From positions 496,001-560,000 of the forward strand of contig NZ_JABTEZ010000004.1 of the NCBI RefSeq assembly GCF_015711605.1: DNA of 64,000 nt, read 5' to 3'. The stretch is from Planomonospora sp. ID67723. GTDB lineage: Bacteria > Actinomycetota > Actinomycetes > Streptosporangiales > Streptosporangiaceae. The notes beneath the pieces are model-generated. The model had not been told where the DNA came from. It saw only the letters and a list, made by a program, of their open reading frames with translations, and made no database searches. How positions within the stretch are numbered: position 1 is the first letter of the stretch; each line of letters starts with the position of its first letter. The translations under genes were made by a program, and so were the position numbers. Positions 1 to 8,332 of the stretch are shown here, one piece after another.

Positions 1-405
1 AGCATCGGGCAGGTCGCCGAGCTCACCGGGCTGAGCGTCCACACGCTTCGCTTCTACGAGCGCGAAGGCGTTCTGGCCGCCCCGGTGCGACGTGGACCCG
101 GTGGCCGGCGCCTCTACAGCAAGAGCGACGTGGAGTGGATCCACCTCTGCGTCAACCTGCGCGCCACCGGCATGCCGCTGCCCGCCATCCGCCAATACGC
201 GGAGTTCATCAGACAAGGGACGGGCGACGAGGAGCAGCTCCTGGCCCTCCTGAGGCAGCACCGGGACCAGGTCGCCACGCAGATCGAACAGCTCACCGAG
301 TCCCTCGGCCTGATCACCCGCAAGATCGGCGCGTACGCCGAACAACTCGCCCGGGGCGCCGGCGGTCCGGTCCGCTGCACGCCTCCGCCCGCCGAGCGGC
401 GGTAG
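1..405 (+). CDS. MerR family transcriptional regulator (5' truncated by window edge)
   Basis: The frame is open from base 1, so the true start lies outside the window. The visible protein begins with the MerR winged-helix region (IGQVAELTGLSVHTLRFYEREGVL), which binds DNA between the -35 and -10 of MerR-type promoters, continues through wing residues RRLYSKSDVEWI, and ends in a short coiled coil (EEQLLALLRQHRDQVATQIEQL) typical of the dimerisation helix. No long effector-binding domain and no cysteine metal site is visible, so the ligand is unknown. It probably belongs to the small MerR group often found beside DoxX-like or reductase genes. The DoxX-like gene 360 bases downstream on the same strand is a possible target (inference). 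Confidence 0.9.
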   Translation, partial: SIGQVAELTGLSVHTLRFYEREGVLAAPVRRGPGGRRLYSKSDVEWIHLCVNLRATGMPLPAIRQYAEFIRQGTGDEEQLLALLRQHRDQVATQIEQLTESLGLITRKIGAYAEQLARGAGGPVRCTPPPAERR

Positions 406-765
406 GCCGAGCAGGCCGGACCCGGGAACAGACCACGTACGACAGGCAGGGGCAACGTCTCCGCTCTTCGGCCGGTACTGCTTCCTGGGGTTGATGATCC
501 GCTTCTGGCCCGACCTCCGACGTGCGGCGTGCCCCTTTCCGGCCCACTCGGCCTGCCCTCCCGAAGGTGGCCGCCGCGGCCGACCCCGGCAGAGGCGGGT
601 GTCTCGTCCCCCGGACGAGGAAGTCTGAAGGCTTCCGAGCGGAATGCTTCGCCGCCGGGTCACGGATCGGTCGGGAAGCCCGCGCGTCGTGAACGCATCG
701 CGGATCTATCAACCGGGGCTCGCAGGATTGGTGTCACAAGAAAGCACCAGCTAGGGAGTGTCCCC
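406..765. other. Intergenic region with no recognised gene
   Basis: This 360-base stretch between the MerR gene and the DoxX-like gene shows no convincing coding frame. Its only clear signal is AGGGAG at about 753-758, a ribosome binding site 7 bases before the ATG at 766. The promoter of the downstream gene probably lies here, but I cannot place it. Confidence 0.5.
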
Positions 766-1113
766 ATGTCCACCACCGCCACCATTGTCACCGTCCTGGC
801 CGCCCTCTGGGTGGGTTTCTCCGCCTTCTCCCTCCTTCGCCGCGCCGAGTGGGTCGTGAAGCCGCTGACGGACTACGGCGTCCCCCGCTCATGGTGGACC
901 TGGCTCGGCGCAGCCAAGGCCGCAGGGTCCGCAGGCCTGCTGGTCGGCCTGTTCGTGCCGGTCGTAGGCCTCCTGGCCGGGATCGGCCTGGTGCTGTACT
1001 TCGCCGGAGCCGTCTTCACCGTGCTCCGGGCACGCTCGTACTCGACCGTCGTCTTTCCCCTGCTGTACATGGGCCCGGTGATCGCCGCCTTGGTGCTGGG
1101 ACACATCGCCTGA
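766..1113 (+). CDS. DoxX-like family membrane protein
   Basis: A 115-residue protein with four hydrophobic segments (about 1-20, 43-63, 66-84 and 92-113), consistent with the small four-helix DoxX_2/DUF4345-like family. Family members sit in the cytoplasmic membrane. Some are linked to oxidative stress or quinone-related functions, but most have no assigned reaction. I chose the ATG at 766 because AGGGAG lies 7 bases upstream and the first hydrophobic helix begins right after the start; the longer upstream frame is rich in Arg/Pro and looks non-coding. The MerR gene upstream is on the same strand and may control it. Confidence 0.8.
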   Translation: MSTTATIVTVLAALWVGFSAFSLLRRAEWVVKPLTDYGVPRSWWTWLGAAKAAGSAGLLVGLFVPVVGLLAGIGLVLYFAGAVFTVLRARSYSTVVFPLLYMGPVIAALVLGHIA

Positions 1114-1159
1114 CAGCAGCGCGGATCATAGCCCCACGGTTGTCGTATCACGCCGAGCC

Positions 1160-1458
1160 GACTTGTTCCCGTACCTGCCCCGGCAGTCCGGTTACGACGA
1201 GCGGCTACGCGCTGTGCTCGGCCTGGTCAAGCGGGTCATGCGAATGCCCGCTACGGCGAGCCGGTGCTCAAGAAGGTCCGGCAGTCGATCGAATCGCCCG
1301 ACGACACTCTCAAAAGCCGATGCGACCCGGAAGCCCACGGCGGCCGATCCTTCGCGGGAGTCGCCACCCGCCTCGCCCGGCGCATTCCGGCGACGGCCAC
1401 CGCGATCTGGCGCAATCATGCGACCAACGTCCCGATCACCCGGTCACCGACCGGGTGA
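1160..1458 (+). pseudogene. IS982-family transposase relic with internal deletion
   Basis: Two pieces of one transposase are recognisable. At about 1163-1240 one frame reads FPYLPRQSGYDERLRAVL, matching the N-terminal region of IS982-type DDE transposases. From about 1240 to 1458 a different frame reads RYGEPVLKKVRQSIESPDD then HGGRSFAGVATRLARRIPA and AIWRNHATNVPITRSPTG, matching the C-terminal end of the same family (usually IIESVNDTLKGQLDLE, HGGRT, AIWHNRATGAPVTRSL). The catalytic middle is missing and the two parts are out of frame, so this is a dead remnant. No terminal repeats or target duplication could be defined. Confidence 0.75.
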
Positions 1459-1472
1459 TCGGACATGCTCGT

Positions 1473-1883
1473 CTAATAGATGCGGTACTTCTCGCCGCAG
1501 TTGTCGAACTTGCCGGCCCAGCAGGTGTAGGTGTACACCTTCTTGATCCCGTGGCCGCTCCAGGTGCCGGTAACCTCGCCGTCCCAGGACTTGTTGAACT
1601 TGTGCCAGTCGCCGTTCTGGTAGACCTCGAACCACACCCAGCCCTTCTTGCCGCCGGCCCTGTCGGCGCCGTGCCACTTCGTGTAGACCTTGCCGTGCGA
1701 CTTCCAGGTCTTGCCGAAGGTGTAGGCCTTGTGGTCGCTGGAGAAGAACTTGCCCCACTGCACGACCGTGGTCGCGGTGGAGGCGGCCGGCTGCGTGGCC
1801 GCCTGGGCGGTGGCCGGGGTGAGGGCGAGGCCGGTCAGGGCCATCGAGCCGGCCAGAGCGGCGATCGTGAAGGTCTTACGCAT
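1473..1883 (-). CDS. Small secreted protein of unknown function
   Basis: A 136-residue protein with a clear Sec signal peptide (MRKTFTIAALAGSMALTGLALTPATAQA, cleavage near residue 28-29). The mature part is rich in Trp, Lys, Gly and Tyr (WGKFFSSDHKAYTFGKTW, KKGWVWFEVYQNGDWHKF) and holds two cysteines near the end (TCWAGKFDNCGEKYRIY) that could form a disulfide. It resembles small beta-sheet exoproteins of actinomycetes that carry no assigned function. The start was chosen because GGAGG lies 7 bases before this ATG and the signal peptide begins exactly there. It stands alone between an IS relic and a gene-poor stretch. Confidence 0.8.
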   Translation of the reverse strand: MRKTFTIAALAGSMALTGLALTPATAQAATQPAASTATTVVQWGKFFSSDHKAYTFGKTWKSHGKVYTKWHGADRAGGKKGWVWFEVYQNGDWHKFNKSWDGEVTGTWSGHGIKKVYTYTCWAGKFDNCGEKYRIY

Positions 1884-2440
1884 CGGGTTCCTCCGTTGGT
1901 CGGTGCCGCCGGTCCCCCCGGCAGCGATCTGAACGCTACGGAGAAGCCCAGAGATCAACTATGGAGAAATCCACACAGCCAGGGTGATCAGCACCACACG
2001 GTCCATGAGGCGCGCCGATCGGGCTCACAGGTCACGTCGCCGCCGTTCCCGATCGCGGGCGCCCGCGTGGTGTTCACCGGGACCCCGGCAGGATCTCGGC
2101 CGCGCCGCGGTCGTGATCGAGCGGCAGCCGGCCCGGCCGGCCGCCAATGAGCAATGAGGTAGGGGTGCGGGCGGCCGCCGCGGGGAACCTCTGTGGCAGC
2201 GGGTCCCGGCGTCCGGAACCCCGGAGCTGAAAGGGGCACGCCGCAGGCCGCAGCCCTGATCGGGAGAGCAGGCGCCGACCCCGAGCTGACGGCGCTGGTG
2301 TACGACGCCATCGCACTGCGTCTGGAGCTCACCACGGCCGACGAGCCCCGCGCTCCGACCGCCTTTCCTCCGCCGGCTCCGGTTCTCCGTTCGCTGCGCG
2401 GGTGTCCGGTGCGCATCTCCGCAGCCGGCGCGCGGCATCG
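1884..2440. other. Gene-poor region, no supported feature
   Basis: About 560 bases upstream of the small secreted protein and downstream of the CrgA-like gene. Several open frames exist on both strands, as expected at this GC content, but none shows a family motif, a good ribosome binding site or a hydrophobic pattern. I see nothing I can support beyond the promoter of the secreted protein, which must lie just after 1883. Confidence 0.5.
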
Positions 2441-2692
2441 CTACCGCCGCAGGAGGAGACCTATCCCGAGCGCCACGCCGAGGCCGAGAAAGAGGTATCC
2501 GACCAGCAGATTCCAGTTGTGCAGCTCGCGGACGACCGGGGCGTCGGGCATCGTGTAGTAGACGGCCGTCCACAGGAGGCCGACGACCCACGAGGCGATC
2601 ATCATTCGAGCCGGCCACCTCGATGCGCGCTTGACCGGCCGATAATTCTGGGGGGTGGAGAACCTCTCGCGGTCGGCTTCGAAATCGGGCAT
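2441..2692 (-). CDS. CrgA-like septation/cell-division membrane protein
   Basis: An 83-residue protein with a polar N-terminus and two transmembrane helices (about 29-47 and 60-80) separated by a short loop containing ELHNWNLLVGYLF. This matches the architecture and the NWN..(I/V)GF signature of actinobacterial CrgA, a small divisome protein that interacts with FtsZ/FtsI partners and modulates septum formation. The start is supported by AGGAGG 8 bases before the ATG. Classical crgA lies near dnaA/pknB; this copy is elsewhere and rather diverged (extra residues PDAPVVR between helices), so it may be a paralogue. Confidence 0.65.
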   Translation of the reverse strand: MPDFEADRERFSTPQNYRPVKRASRWPARMMIASWVVGLLWTAVYYTMPDAPVVRELHNWNLLVGYLFLGLGVALGIGLLLRR

Positions 2693-2948
2693 CGGGTGTT
2701 TCCTCCTGTGGCCGGACCCCTGCATCGCCGGACGGATCTTCACCCAGCCCAACGAGACATGGCCGGAGACGGTTCCCGCGCATGACGTGGCGGTCTCAGG
2801 CCTGCCCGCGGGGAGGCATCGGCCCGCACGGTGAGTGGCCCACCTCTCGGGTCCCCCTCCCGGGTCACCGGCGCGGCCGCTGTCGCTGCGCGGTTCCGTC
2901 AGGAGGGACGTGCCGCGTCGAGCCGCGATCTCTGGGTATGGACAGCGG

Positions 2949-3161
2949 ATGAGCAAGCGAGATGAGCTCCGCCAGGTCGATGCGGACCTGGAACGGTTGC
3001 GCGCGGAGGTCGCCGCCCTGCGCGACCAGGTCGGGGAGATCGGTGCCACGGACGCCGTCGAGCGGGCACAGATGATCAACATGGCGGACGAGCAGCAGAG
3101 CCTGATCACGGAGCTGGAGGCTCGCCGGGAGGCGCTGGCGAACGCCCTGGGCGAGGAGTGA
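2949..3161 (+). CDS. Small coiled-coil protein, unknown function
   Basis: A 70-residue, highly charged protein that is almost wholly predicted coiled coil: heptad-like pattern in LRQVDADLERLRAEVAALRDQ (about 7-27) and again in SLITELEARREALANALGEE (51-70). It has no signal peptide and no membrane segment, so it is probably cytoplasmic and oligomeric. The ATG at 2949 starts the regular heptads; the upstream extension is Pro/Arg-rich and unlikely to be translated. The ribosome binding site is weak. Unknown role; it could be a partner of the divergent CrgA-like protein (speculative). Confidence 0.55.
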   Translation: MSKRDELRQVDADLERLRAEVAALRDQVGEIGATDAVERAQMINMADEQQSLITELEARREALANALGEE

Positions 3162-3199
3162 CGCCGATGGGGGGCCGCGCCCCGCCACGCGCACAGGCT

Positions 3200-3236
3200 G
3201 CCGTCCGGGCGGAGGCAGGGCTCCCGCCCGGACGGC
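3200..3236. terminator. Hairpin terminator between convergent genes
   Basis: A perfect 13-base-pair stem (arms 3200-3212 and 3224-3236, loop 11 bases) of GC-rich sequence lies between the ends of the coiled-coil gene and the glucanase gene, which converge. It has no clear T-run, which is common in actinomycetes. It can act in both directions. Confidence 0.6.
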
Positions 3237-3264
3237 GAGCCGGCTCAGGGGCCGGTCGGGGCCG

Positions 3265-6200
3265 TCAGGGGTTGACGGTGATGGTGAAGGACGAGGTCGT
3301 GTTCCTGATGTTCTGCTGGTTGTCGCTCATCTTCAGGTTGTTGAAGGTCACCGAGCCGACAGCCGGCCCCTGCCCGGCCTCGGGCATCTCGTTGGCCCAG
3401 ATGCCGAACCCGGACTTGGCGTCGTAGGCGTCCCCGCTCCTGCGGGCGCCGGTGATGGAGATGTTCGTGAAGACCGTGTCCTTGACCGGGTTCTGCGGCT
3501 GGCCTCCGACATAGTTGGTCTGGAACATGATGCCGTGGTAGGTCGGGTCGACGATGTCCACGTTGCTCACCCGGATGCCCTGGAACACCTTCGAGGCGGA
3601 GAAGACCCAGATCCCGGGGAAGGTCTGCGAGCCCCAGAAGTGGCCGCCGGCGCGGACGATCGAGATGTTGTCGAAGCGCGTCGGAGGGTCGGCGCCGAAG
3701 CCGTTCATCGGGTAGCCGAAGTCGAGCGAGCTGATCGTGATGCCGGAGTAGACCAGCGTGTCGGCGATGTGGATGTTCCGGAAGACGTTGTCGTACCCGC
3801 CGTAGACGGCGACGCCGGCGGCGCGCCAGGTCAGGATCGAGGTCAGGTTCTCGTAGACGTTGCCCTTGACGTCGCCGCCGCCCGCGTCGACGGCCGAGAA
3901 CAGCGCGAAGCTGTCGTCGCCGCTGGCCCGGGACTCGTTGTTGCTGACCAGGTTGTCGGTGCTGCCGTTGGTCATGTTGACGGCGTCGGCGAACGTGTTC
4001 CGGATGCGTGAGTTCTTGATCGTGATCCGGTCGGTGTTGGCGCCCCAGTACAGGCAGACCATGTGCTCGGCCCAGATGTCGTCGATCGTGATGTCGGCCA
4101 CGTTGGCGAAGTCGAACACCTTGCCGGGACCGTCGATGCGGGAGGTGTAGTTGCCGAAGTAGGCGAAGCCCGCGAACGTCGAACCGTTGGCCGAGGCCTC
4201 GGCGCGGAAGCCGATGTCGGTGTTGTCCTGCGTGGCGGGCGCGTAGAACCTCGTGTACCAGGGCCCGGCGCCGACGACCTTGACCGGCTTGCCGTACACC
4301 TGGAACTTGCCGGCGGTCTGGTAGGCGCCGGGCGGCAGGTAGACGCCGAGTCGGCCGGACTCCATCCGGGCCCTGTCCAGGGCGTTCTGGACGTCCTGGT
4401 GGCCGAAGCCGGTGGGCGTGACGTACCGGGCGGGGTCAGGGTTGGCGAGCGGCGACACCTGCTCGGTGTTGACGAAGTCGATGGCGTAGGCGGTGGTGTT
4501 GGCGGCGTCCTTCTGCAGCTTGATCCTGCTTCCGGCCGGGATGGTCGAGTCGAGCATCATGTTGGCCTCGTCGTAGATGTGACGCGGCCCTCCGGAGGCC
4601 GGCGAGTTGCCCGGGCTCGTCTCATTGCCGTACAGCCAGGCGTACCGGGAGGTCAGGTTGATCGCCTTGTGGAAGGTGCCGTTGACGTAGACGTTGAGCG
4701 TGGAGTCGATCCCGCCGCCGCCCGGTGCGTCCGGGATGGAGAAGCGGGTGACGAGGGTGTTGGTCGGTGCCTTGGTGGTGAACTCGACGTAGGAGCCGGT
4801 GGTGTTCAGTGTCACGGCCTTGCGCCCGGACGCCTCGCCCGCCAGGTCGCCGACGGTCCGGTTCGGGCCGACGACCTGCGCGCCGCCGCCGACGGCGCCG
4901 TCCTCGGCCTCGTACATGTCGAAGGGCATGTTCGCGCCCCGGCCGACGAACAGCGGGAGCGTGGTGGTGTTGTTGTCCCGTTTGACCGGCAGTTCGTTGG
5001 CATCGGCGGCCAGCTCGGTCTTGACGGTGTACCTGCCGTTGGCGGCGGTCCACGTGCCCAGGTTCACCGGAGCGGTGGTGGCACCCGCGGCGACGGCGCC
5101 GGTGTGGGAGCCGGTCAGGGTGCGCACGACGCTCCCGGCGTCGTTGATCACGGTGAGCGTGATGCCATGGGCGCCGCTCGCCGAGGCGACGCCGCCCTGG
5201 TTTTTGATCACCACCGAGAAGGCGACGGCGGTGCCGTTCGCCGGGTTGCCGGGTGTCCAGCTCACCGGTGAGGCGACCAGGTCGGAGCTGTCGACCGGCC
5301 TGACCGTGAGCGGGGATGAGGCGACGAGCTCGTTGTTCAGGTCGTTCTGCTCGATGACCGCGTTGCCCTCGTCGACTCTGGCGCTCACCTGGTAGGCGGC
5401 CGCGTCCCTCGTGCCGATGCCGGCCGAGACGGTGGCGGACGCGCCCGCGGCCAGCGCCGCCACCGGGGCGGTGCCGACCCTGGTCCCGCCGAGGTAGAAG
5501 TTCACATCGGTGGCGCCCGAGGCCCGCGTGCCGGAGTTCCGCACCGTCGCCTGCAGCCTGATCGCGTCGCTCTCCACCGGGGAGGAGGGTGTCCACGCCA
5601 GGGCGGTGACCGTCAGGTCGGGGTTGGGCGCAGGGGTGCCGATCACCTGGAGCTCGGCGACCTGTCCGCCGCTCGCCCCCGTGTTGGCCGTGATCCTGAG
5701 CTGGACGTCGGCCACGTCGGCGGTGACCGGGAGCGTCACCGAGTTCCCGGTGGCCGGGTCGAAGGTGTACGGCGCCGCCGCCTTCAGCGTGGTGAAGGAC
5801 GAGGCGGTCTGCTCGCGGCCGAGGATCTCGACCGTCTGGGTGCGGGTACCCCAGACGCCGTCGGGGCTGAGCTTGAGCACGACCGAGGTGACGCTCGCGT
5901 TGGCGCCCAGCTTCACGGTCAGCGTGTTCGGGTAGGCGCCGGGTGCGGCCTCCCAGTAGGTGGCCGTGCTGTTGTCATTGGCGTTGGCCGCCACGAACGT
6001 GTGGACATGGGAGGAGGCGCTGATCGGCTTGCCTGCGGCCAGGTTCGAGCCGCCGCCGCTGCCGGACCGGGTGACCGAGTTGCTGGCGGCGGACTGGTTT
6101 CCGGCGGCGTCGCGGGCCCTGACGTGGTAAGTGACGGTGGCGCTCGCGGGCTGGACGTCGGTGTAGGTCAGCACGGTGCCCGCCACGCTCGTGCGCAGGA

Positions 6201-6840
6201 CGTCGCCCGCGTAGACGTCGTAGCCGGTGACGGCGACGTTGTCGGTGGAGGCGGTCCAGGTCAGCTTGATCTGGCCGGCGGCCGGTTCGGTGTAGGCGAG
6301 GGTGCCGGGTGCGGTCGGGGCCTGGGTGTCGCCGACGGCGGTGCCGTACACCTCGAACTCCGAGAGCTGGGCGGCGGGCCAGGCGGTGTTGGCGGTGTAG
6401 CGCAGCCGTACGTACCGGGCGGTCACGGCGTTGAAGGTGATCGTGGCGGCGGGATCGAAGCGGTGGCCGGCCGAGGCGGCGACGGTGGAGAAGGCCGAGC
6501 CGTCCGTACTGCCCTGCACTTCCAGGGTCTGCGTGCGGGCCTCCCAGCCGGCCGGCAGCTTCAGCACGAGCCTGTTCACCCGTACGGCGGAGCCCAGGTC
6601 CACCTGGATCCACTGCGGGAAGGCATCGGCGGGGCCCTCCCAGTAGGTGGCCTGGACGCCGTCGTTGACGTTGCCGGGGGAGTGGGGGCCGCTGGCGCCG
6701 CTGGCCGAGGCGGACCTGCCCGCGGCCAGGTTGGGGCCGCCGGCCGCGGAAGCGGGGGAGGGAGGCCCGGCGGCGACGATCAGGCCGAGGACGGTCATCA
6801 CCGTGATCAGCCGTAGGAGAACTGGGTGTGTGGCTTTCAT
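3265..6840 (-). CDS. Secreted multidomain GH87-type alpha-1,3-glucanase/mycodextranase
   Basis: A 1191-residue secreted protein. In order: signal peptide (1-33, ending PASA); F5/8 type C/discoidin carbohydrate-binding domain (about 36-165, SQ/DLGS and YVRLRYTANT motifs); fibronectin III (about 170-258, starting DTQAPTAPG); a second discoidin domain (about 265-400); two CARDB domains (about 405-510 and 515-625); a CBM6/CBM35-like module (about 630-770, YEAEDGAV); then a right-handed parallel beta-helix (about 785-1191). The helix, with motifs TFADAVNMTNGS, RASGDDSFALFS and WRAAGVAVYGG, matches GH87 enzymes, which cut alpha-1,3 bonds of fungal-wall glucan, mutan or nigeran. The conserved Asp residues in ADAVN and GDDSF lie where catalytic acids are expected. 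The start at 6840 begins the signal peptide. Divergent lacI and the downstream ABC/GH13 genes support a role in alpha-glucan use. The exact substrate is not proven. Confidence 0.85.
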   Translation of the reverse strand: MKATHPVLLRLITVMTVLGLIVAAGPPSPASAAGGPNLAAGRSASASGASGPHSPGNVNDGVQATYWEGPADAFPQWIQVDLGSAVRVNRLVLKLPAGWEARTQTLEVQGSTDGSAFSTVAASAGHRFDPAATITFNAVTARYVRLRYTANTAWPAAQLSEFEVYGTAVGDTQAPTAPGTLAYTEPAAGQIKLTWTASTDNVAVTGYDVYAGDVLRTSVAGTVLTYTDVQPASATVTYHVRARDAAGNQSAASNSVTRSGSGGGSNLAAGKPISASSHVHTFVAANANDNSTATYWEAAPGAYPNTLTVKLGANASVTSVVLKLSPDGVWGTRTQTVEILGREQTASSFTTLKAAAPYTFDPATGNSVTLPVTADVADVQLRITANTGASGGQVAELQVIGTPAPNPDLTVTALAWTPSSPVESDAIRLQATVRNSGTRASGATDVNFYLGGTRVGTAPVAALAAGASATVSAGIGTRDAAAYQVSARVDEGNAVIEQNDLNNELVASSPLTVRPVDSSDLVASPVSWTPGNPANGTAVAFSVVIKNQGGVASASGAHGITLTVINDAGSVVRTLTGSHTGAVAAGATTAPVNLGTWTAANGRYTVKTELAADANELPVKRDNNTTTLPLFVGRGANMPFDMYEAEDGAVGGGAQVVGPNRTVGDLAGEASGRKAVTLNTTGSYVEFTTKAPTNTLVTRFSIPDAPGGGGIDSTLNVYVNGTFHKAINLTSRYAWLYGNETSPGNSPASGGPRHIYDEANMMLDSTIPAGSRIKLQKDAANTTAYAIDFVNTEQVSPLANPDPARYVTPTGFGHQDVQNALDRARMESGRLGVYLPPGAYQTAGKFQVYGKPVKVVGAGPWYTRFYAPATQDNTDIGFRAEASANGSTFAGFAYFGNYTSRIDGPGKVFDFANVADITIDDIWAEHMVCLYWGANTDRITIKNSRIRNTFADAVNMTNGSTDNLVSNNESRASGDDSFALFSAVDAGGGDVKGNVYENLTSILTWRAAGVAVYGGYDNVFRNIHIADTLVYSGITISSLDFGYPMNGFGADPPTRFDNISIVRAGGHFWGSQTFPGIWVFSASKVFQGIRVSNVDIVDPTYHGIMFQTNYVGGQPQNPVKDTVFTNISITGARRSGDAYDAKSGFGIWANEMPEAGQGPAVGSVTFNNLKMSDNQQNIRNTTSSFTITVNP

Positions 6841-7056
6841 CCGTTCTGCCGTCTCTTCTCTGGGATGCGGGGGGTGCCGGCCCGGGCTCAGGCGGTTCAG
6901 CGTCCGGGCCTCACGGCCTGAACCGTAAGATGAGTAGCAGCTATTTGCAATATTACGATTAAGTTTCGCAAGAAATAGATTGTTTGCCTGGAACGGTCCC
7001 GGGAACATGTTCCCCGGTCAGGCGATCATCGGAGTCGTGAAACTCTTCCTTCTGGG

Positions 7057-7126
7057 CGCAAGTTCGCGACATCAGGATCACGCAAGTCGGTGAAACCACT
7101 TGCGCTCATTGTCATATAGTTTGCGC
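7057..7126 (+). promoter_or_regulatory. LacI operator and leaderless promoter region
   Basis: A perfect inverted repeat with 7-base arms CGCAAGT (7081-7087) and ACTTGCG (7098-7104), 10 bases apart, lies just upstream of the LacI gene. More CGCAAG half-sites occur at 7057-7062 and, in front of the glucanase gene, at 6967-6972. A TATAGT -10 element at 7115-7120 ends only six bases before the ATG, with no ribosome binding site, so the repressor mRNA is probably leaderless. The repeat covers the -35 area, which suggests autoregulation and shared control of the divergent glucanase gene. Confidence 0.55.
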
Positions 7127-8116
7127 ATGACTCGACGACTTGCAGAGGTGGCCAAGAAGGTCGGGGTGAGCGAGGCGACGGTCAGCCGCGTGCTCAACGG
7201 GAAGCCGGGGGTCTCGGCGGCGACCCGGGAGGCCGTGCTGACGGCCCTCGACGTGCTCGGTTACGAGCGCCCCACCCAGCTGCGCGGTGACCGGGCCCGC
7301 CTGGTGGGCCTGGTCCTGCCCGAGCTGCAGAATCCGATCTTCCCGGCCTTCGCCGAGGTCGTCGGCGGGGCCCTCGCCCAGCAGGGGTTCACCTCGGTGC
7401 TGTGCACCCGGACCGTGGGAGGGGTCTCCGAGGCCGAGTACGTCGACCTGCTGCTGCAGCAGCAGGTGTCGGGCATGGTCTTCGCGGGTGGCCTGTACGC
7501 CCAGGCGGACGCCTCCCACGAGCACTACGAGCTGATGCTCGAACGCGGTCTGCCCGTGGTGCTGGTCAACGCGGCCGTCGAGCACCTGGGGTTCCCCCAG
7601 GTCTCCTGCGACGACGTCGTGGCCGCCGAGATGGCCCTGGGCCACCTGAGGTCGCTGGGCCACGAACGGGTCGGCATGGTGCTGGGGCCCAAGGACCACA
7701 TGCCCTCCCGCCGCAAACTGGAGACCTTCCTCGCCGCAGGGGGCGATCCGGGGCTCGTCGAGCACACGATGTTCTCTCTGGAGGGCGGGCACGCGGCGGC
7801 GGCCAGGTTGCTGCGCGGCGGGGTCACGGGCGTCGTGTGCGCCAGCGACCTGCTCGCGCTCGGCGCGGTCAGGGCCGTGCGCCGCGCGGGACTGTCGGTG
7901 CCGGGTGACGTGTCGGTCATCGGATACGACGACTCGGCCCTGATGAACTGCACCGAGCCGCCGCTGACCACGGTGCGTCAGCCGATCGACGCAATGGGGC
8001 GGGCGGTCGTCGACCTCCTGGTCGCGCTGATCGACAAGGCCGTCGTGCCGGCCGAGGAACTGCTCTTCGAGCCGGAGCTGGTCGTGAGGGCCTCGACGGC
8101 GCGGCCCTCACCCTGA
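7127..8116 (+). CDS. LacI family transcriptional repressor
   Basis: A 329-residue regulator. Residues 3-25 form the LacI helix-turn-helix (LAEVAKKVGVSEATVSRVLNG), followed by the hinge region (about 45-55) and a periplasmic-binding-protein-like sugar domain (about 60-325; typical strands GLVLPELQNPIFPAF and DVSVIGYDDS). Such proteins bind palindromic operators until an inducing sugar binds the effector domain. It lies between the secreted glucanase (divergent) and the sugar importer plus alpha-glucosidase (downstream), so it most likely senses an alpha-gluco-oligosaccharide. The ATG at 7127 directly begins the HTH; the upstream open frame is intergenic. A strong terminator follows, so it is transcribed apart from the transporter genes. 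Confidence 0.9.
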   Translation: MTRRLAEVAKKVGVSEATVSRVLNGKPGVSAATREAVLTALDVLGYERPTQLRGDRARLVGLVLPELQNPIFPAFAEVVGGALAQQGFTSVLCTRTVGGVSEAEYVDLLLQQQVSGMVFAGGLYAQADASHEHYELMLERGLPVVLVNAAVEHLGFPQVSCDDVVAAEMALGHLRSLGHERVGMVLGPKDHMPSRRKLETFLAAGGDPGLVEHTMFSLEGGHAAAARLLRGGVTGVVCASDLLALGAVRAVRRAGLSVPGDVSVIGYDDSALMNCTEPPLTTVRQPIDAMGRAVVDLLVALIDKAVVPAEELLFEPELVVRASTARPSP

Positions 8117-8138
8117 CCTCCCGCCTCCTGGCCCTGCG

Positions 8139-8171
8139 GAGGGGATGACACGGTAGCCGTGTCATCCCCTC
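8139..8171 (+). terminator. Strong rho-independent-like terminator after the LacI gene
   Basis: A perfect 15-base-pair stem (8139-8153 paired with 8157-8171) closed by a three-base TAG loop and followed by TTTC. It lies 22 bases after the stop codon of the LacI gene and separates it from the binding-protein gene. Confidence 0.8.
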
Positions 8172-8214
8172 TTTCGTTTGCTCCTTCAATCTGGCGCGTG
8201 ATCTAGTCGTTATG

Positions 8215-8233
8215 TTTCATAGTTCTGTTGAAA
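8215..8233 (+). promoter_or_regulatory. Possible operator upstream of the sugar-importer operon
   Basis: The 160-base gap before the binding-protein gene is locally AT-rich and holds a short inverted repeat, TTTCA at 8215-8219 and TGAAA at 8229-8233. It differs from the CGCAAG-type repeat near the LacI gene, so whether the same repressor binds here is unclear. The promoter for the importer genes must lie in this gap. Confidence 0.3.
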
Positions 8234-8332
8234 TATTGCATAGCAGTGTCATGAAGCCTATCGTGATGGCCACGCCGGATCGGGTCGTCCTCGAGCTCGC
8301 CGGCTTCCACACGCATCAGAAGGGTCAGCTCC

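Noticed and set aside
2193-2558. Plus-strand frame with ADPELTALVYDAIALRLELTTADEPRA
   Set aside because: Only one short stretch looks protein-like, with no start, ribosome binding site or family match.
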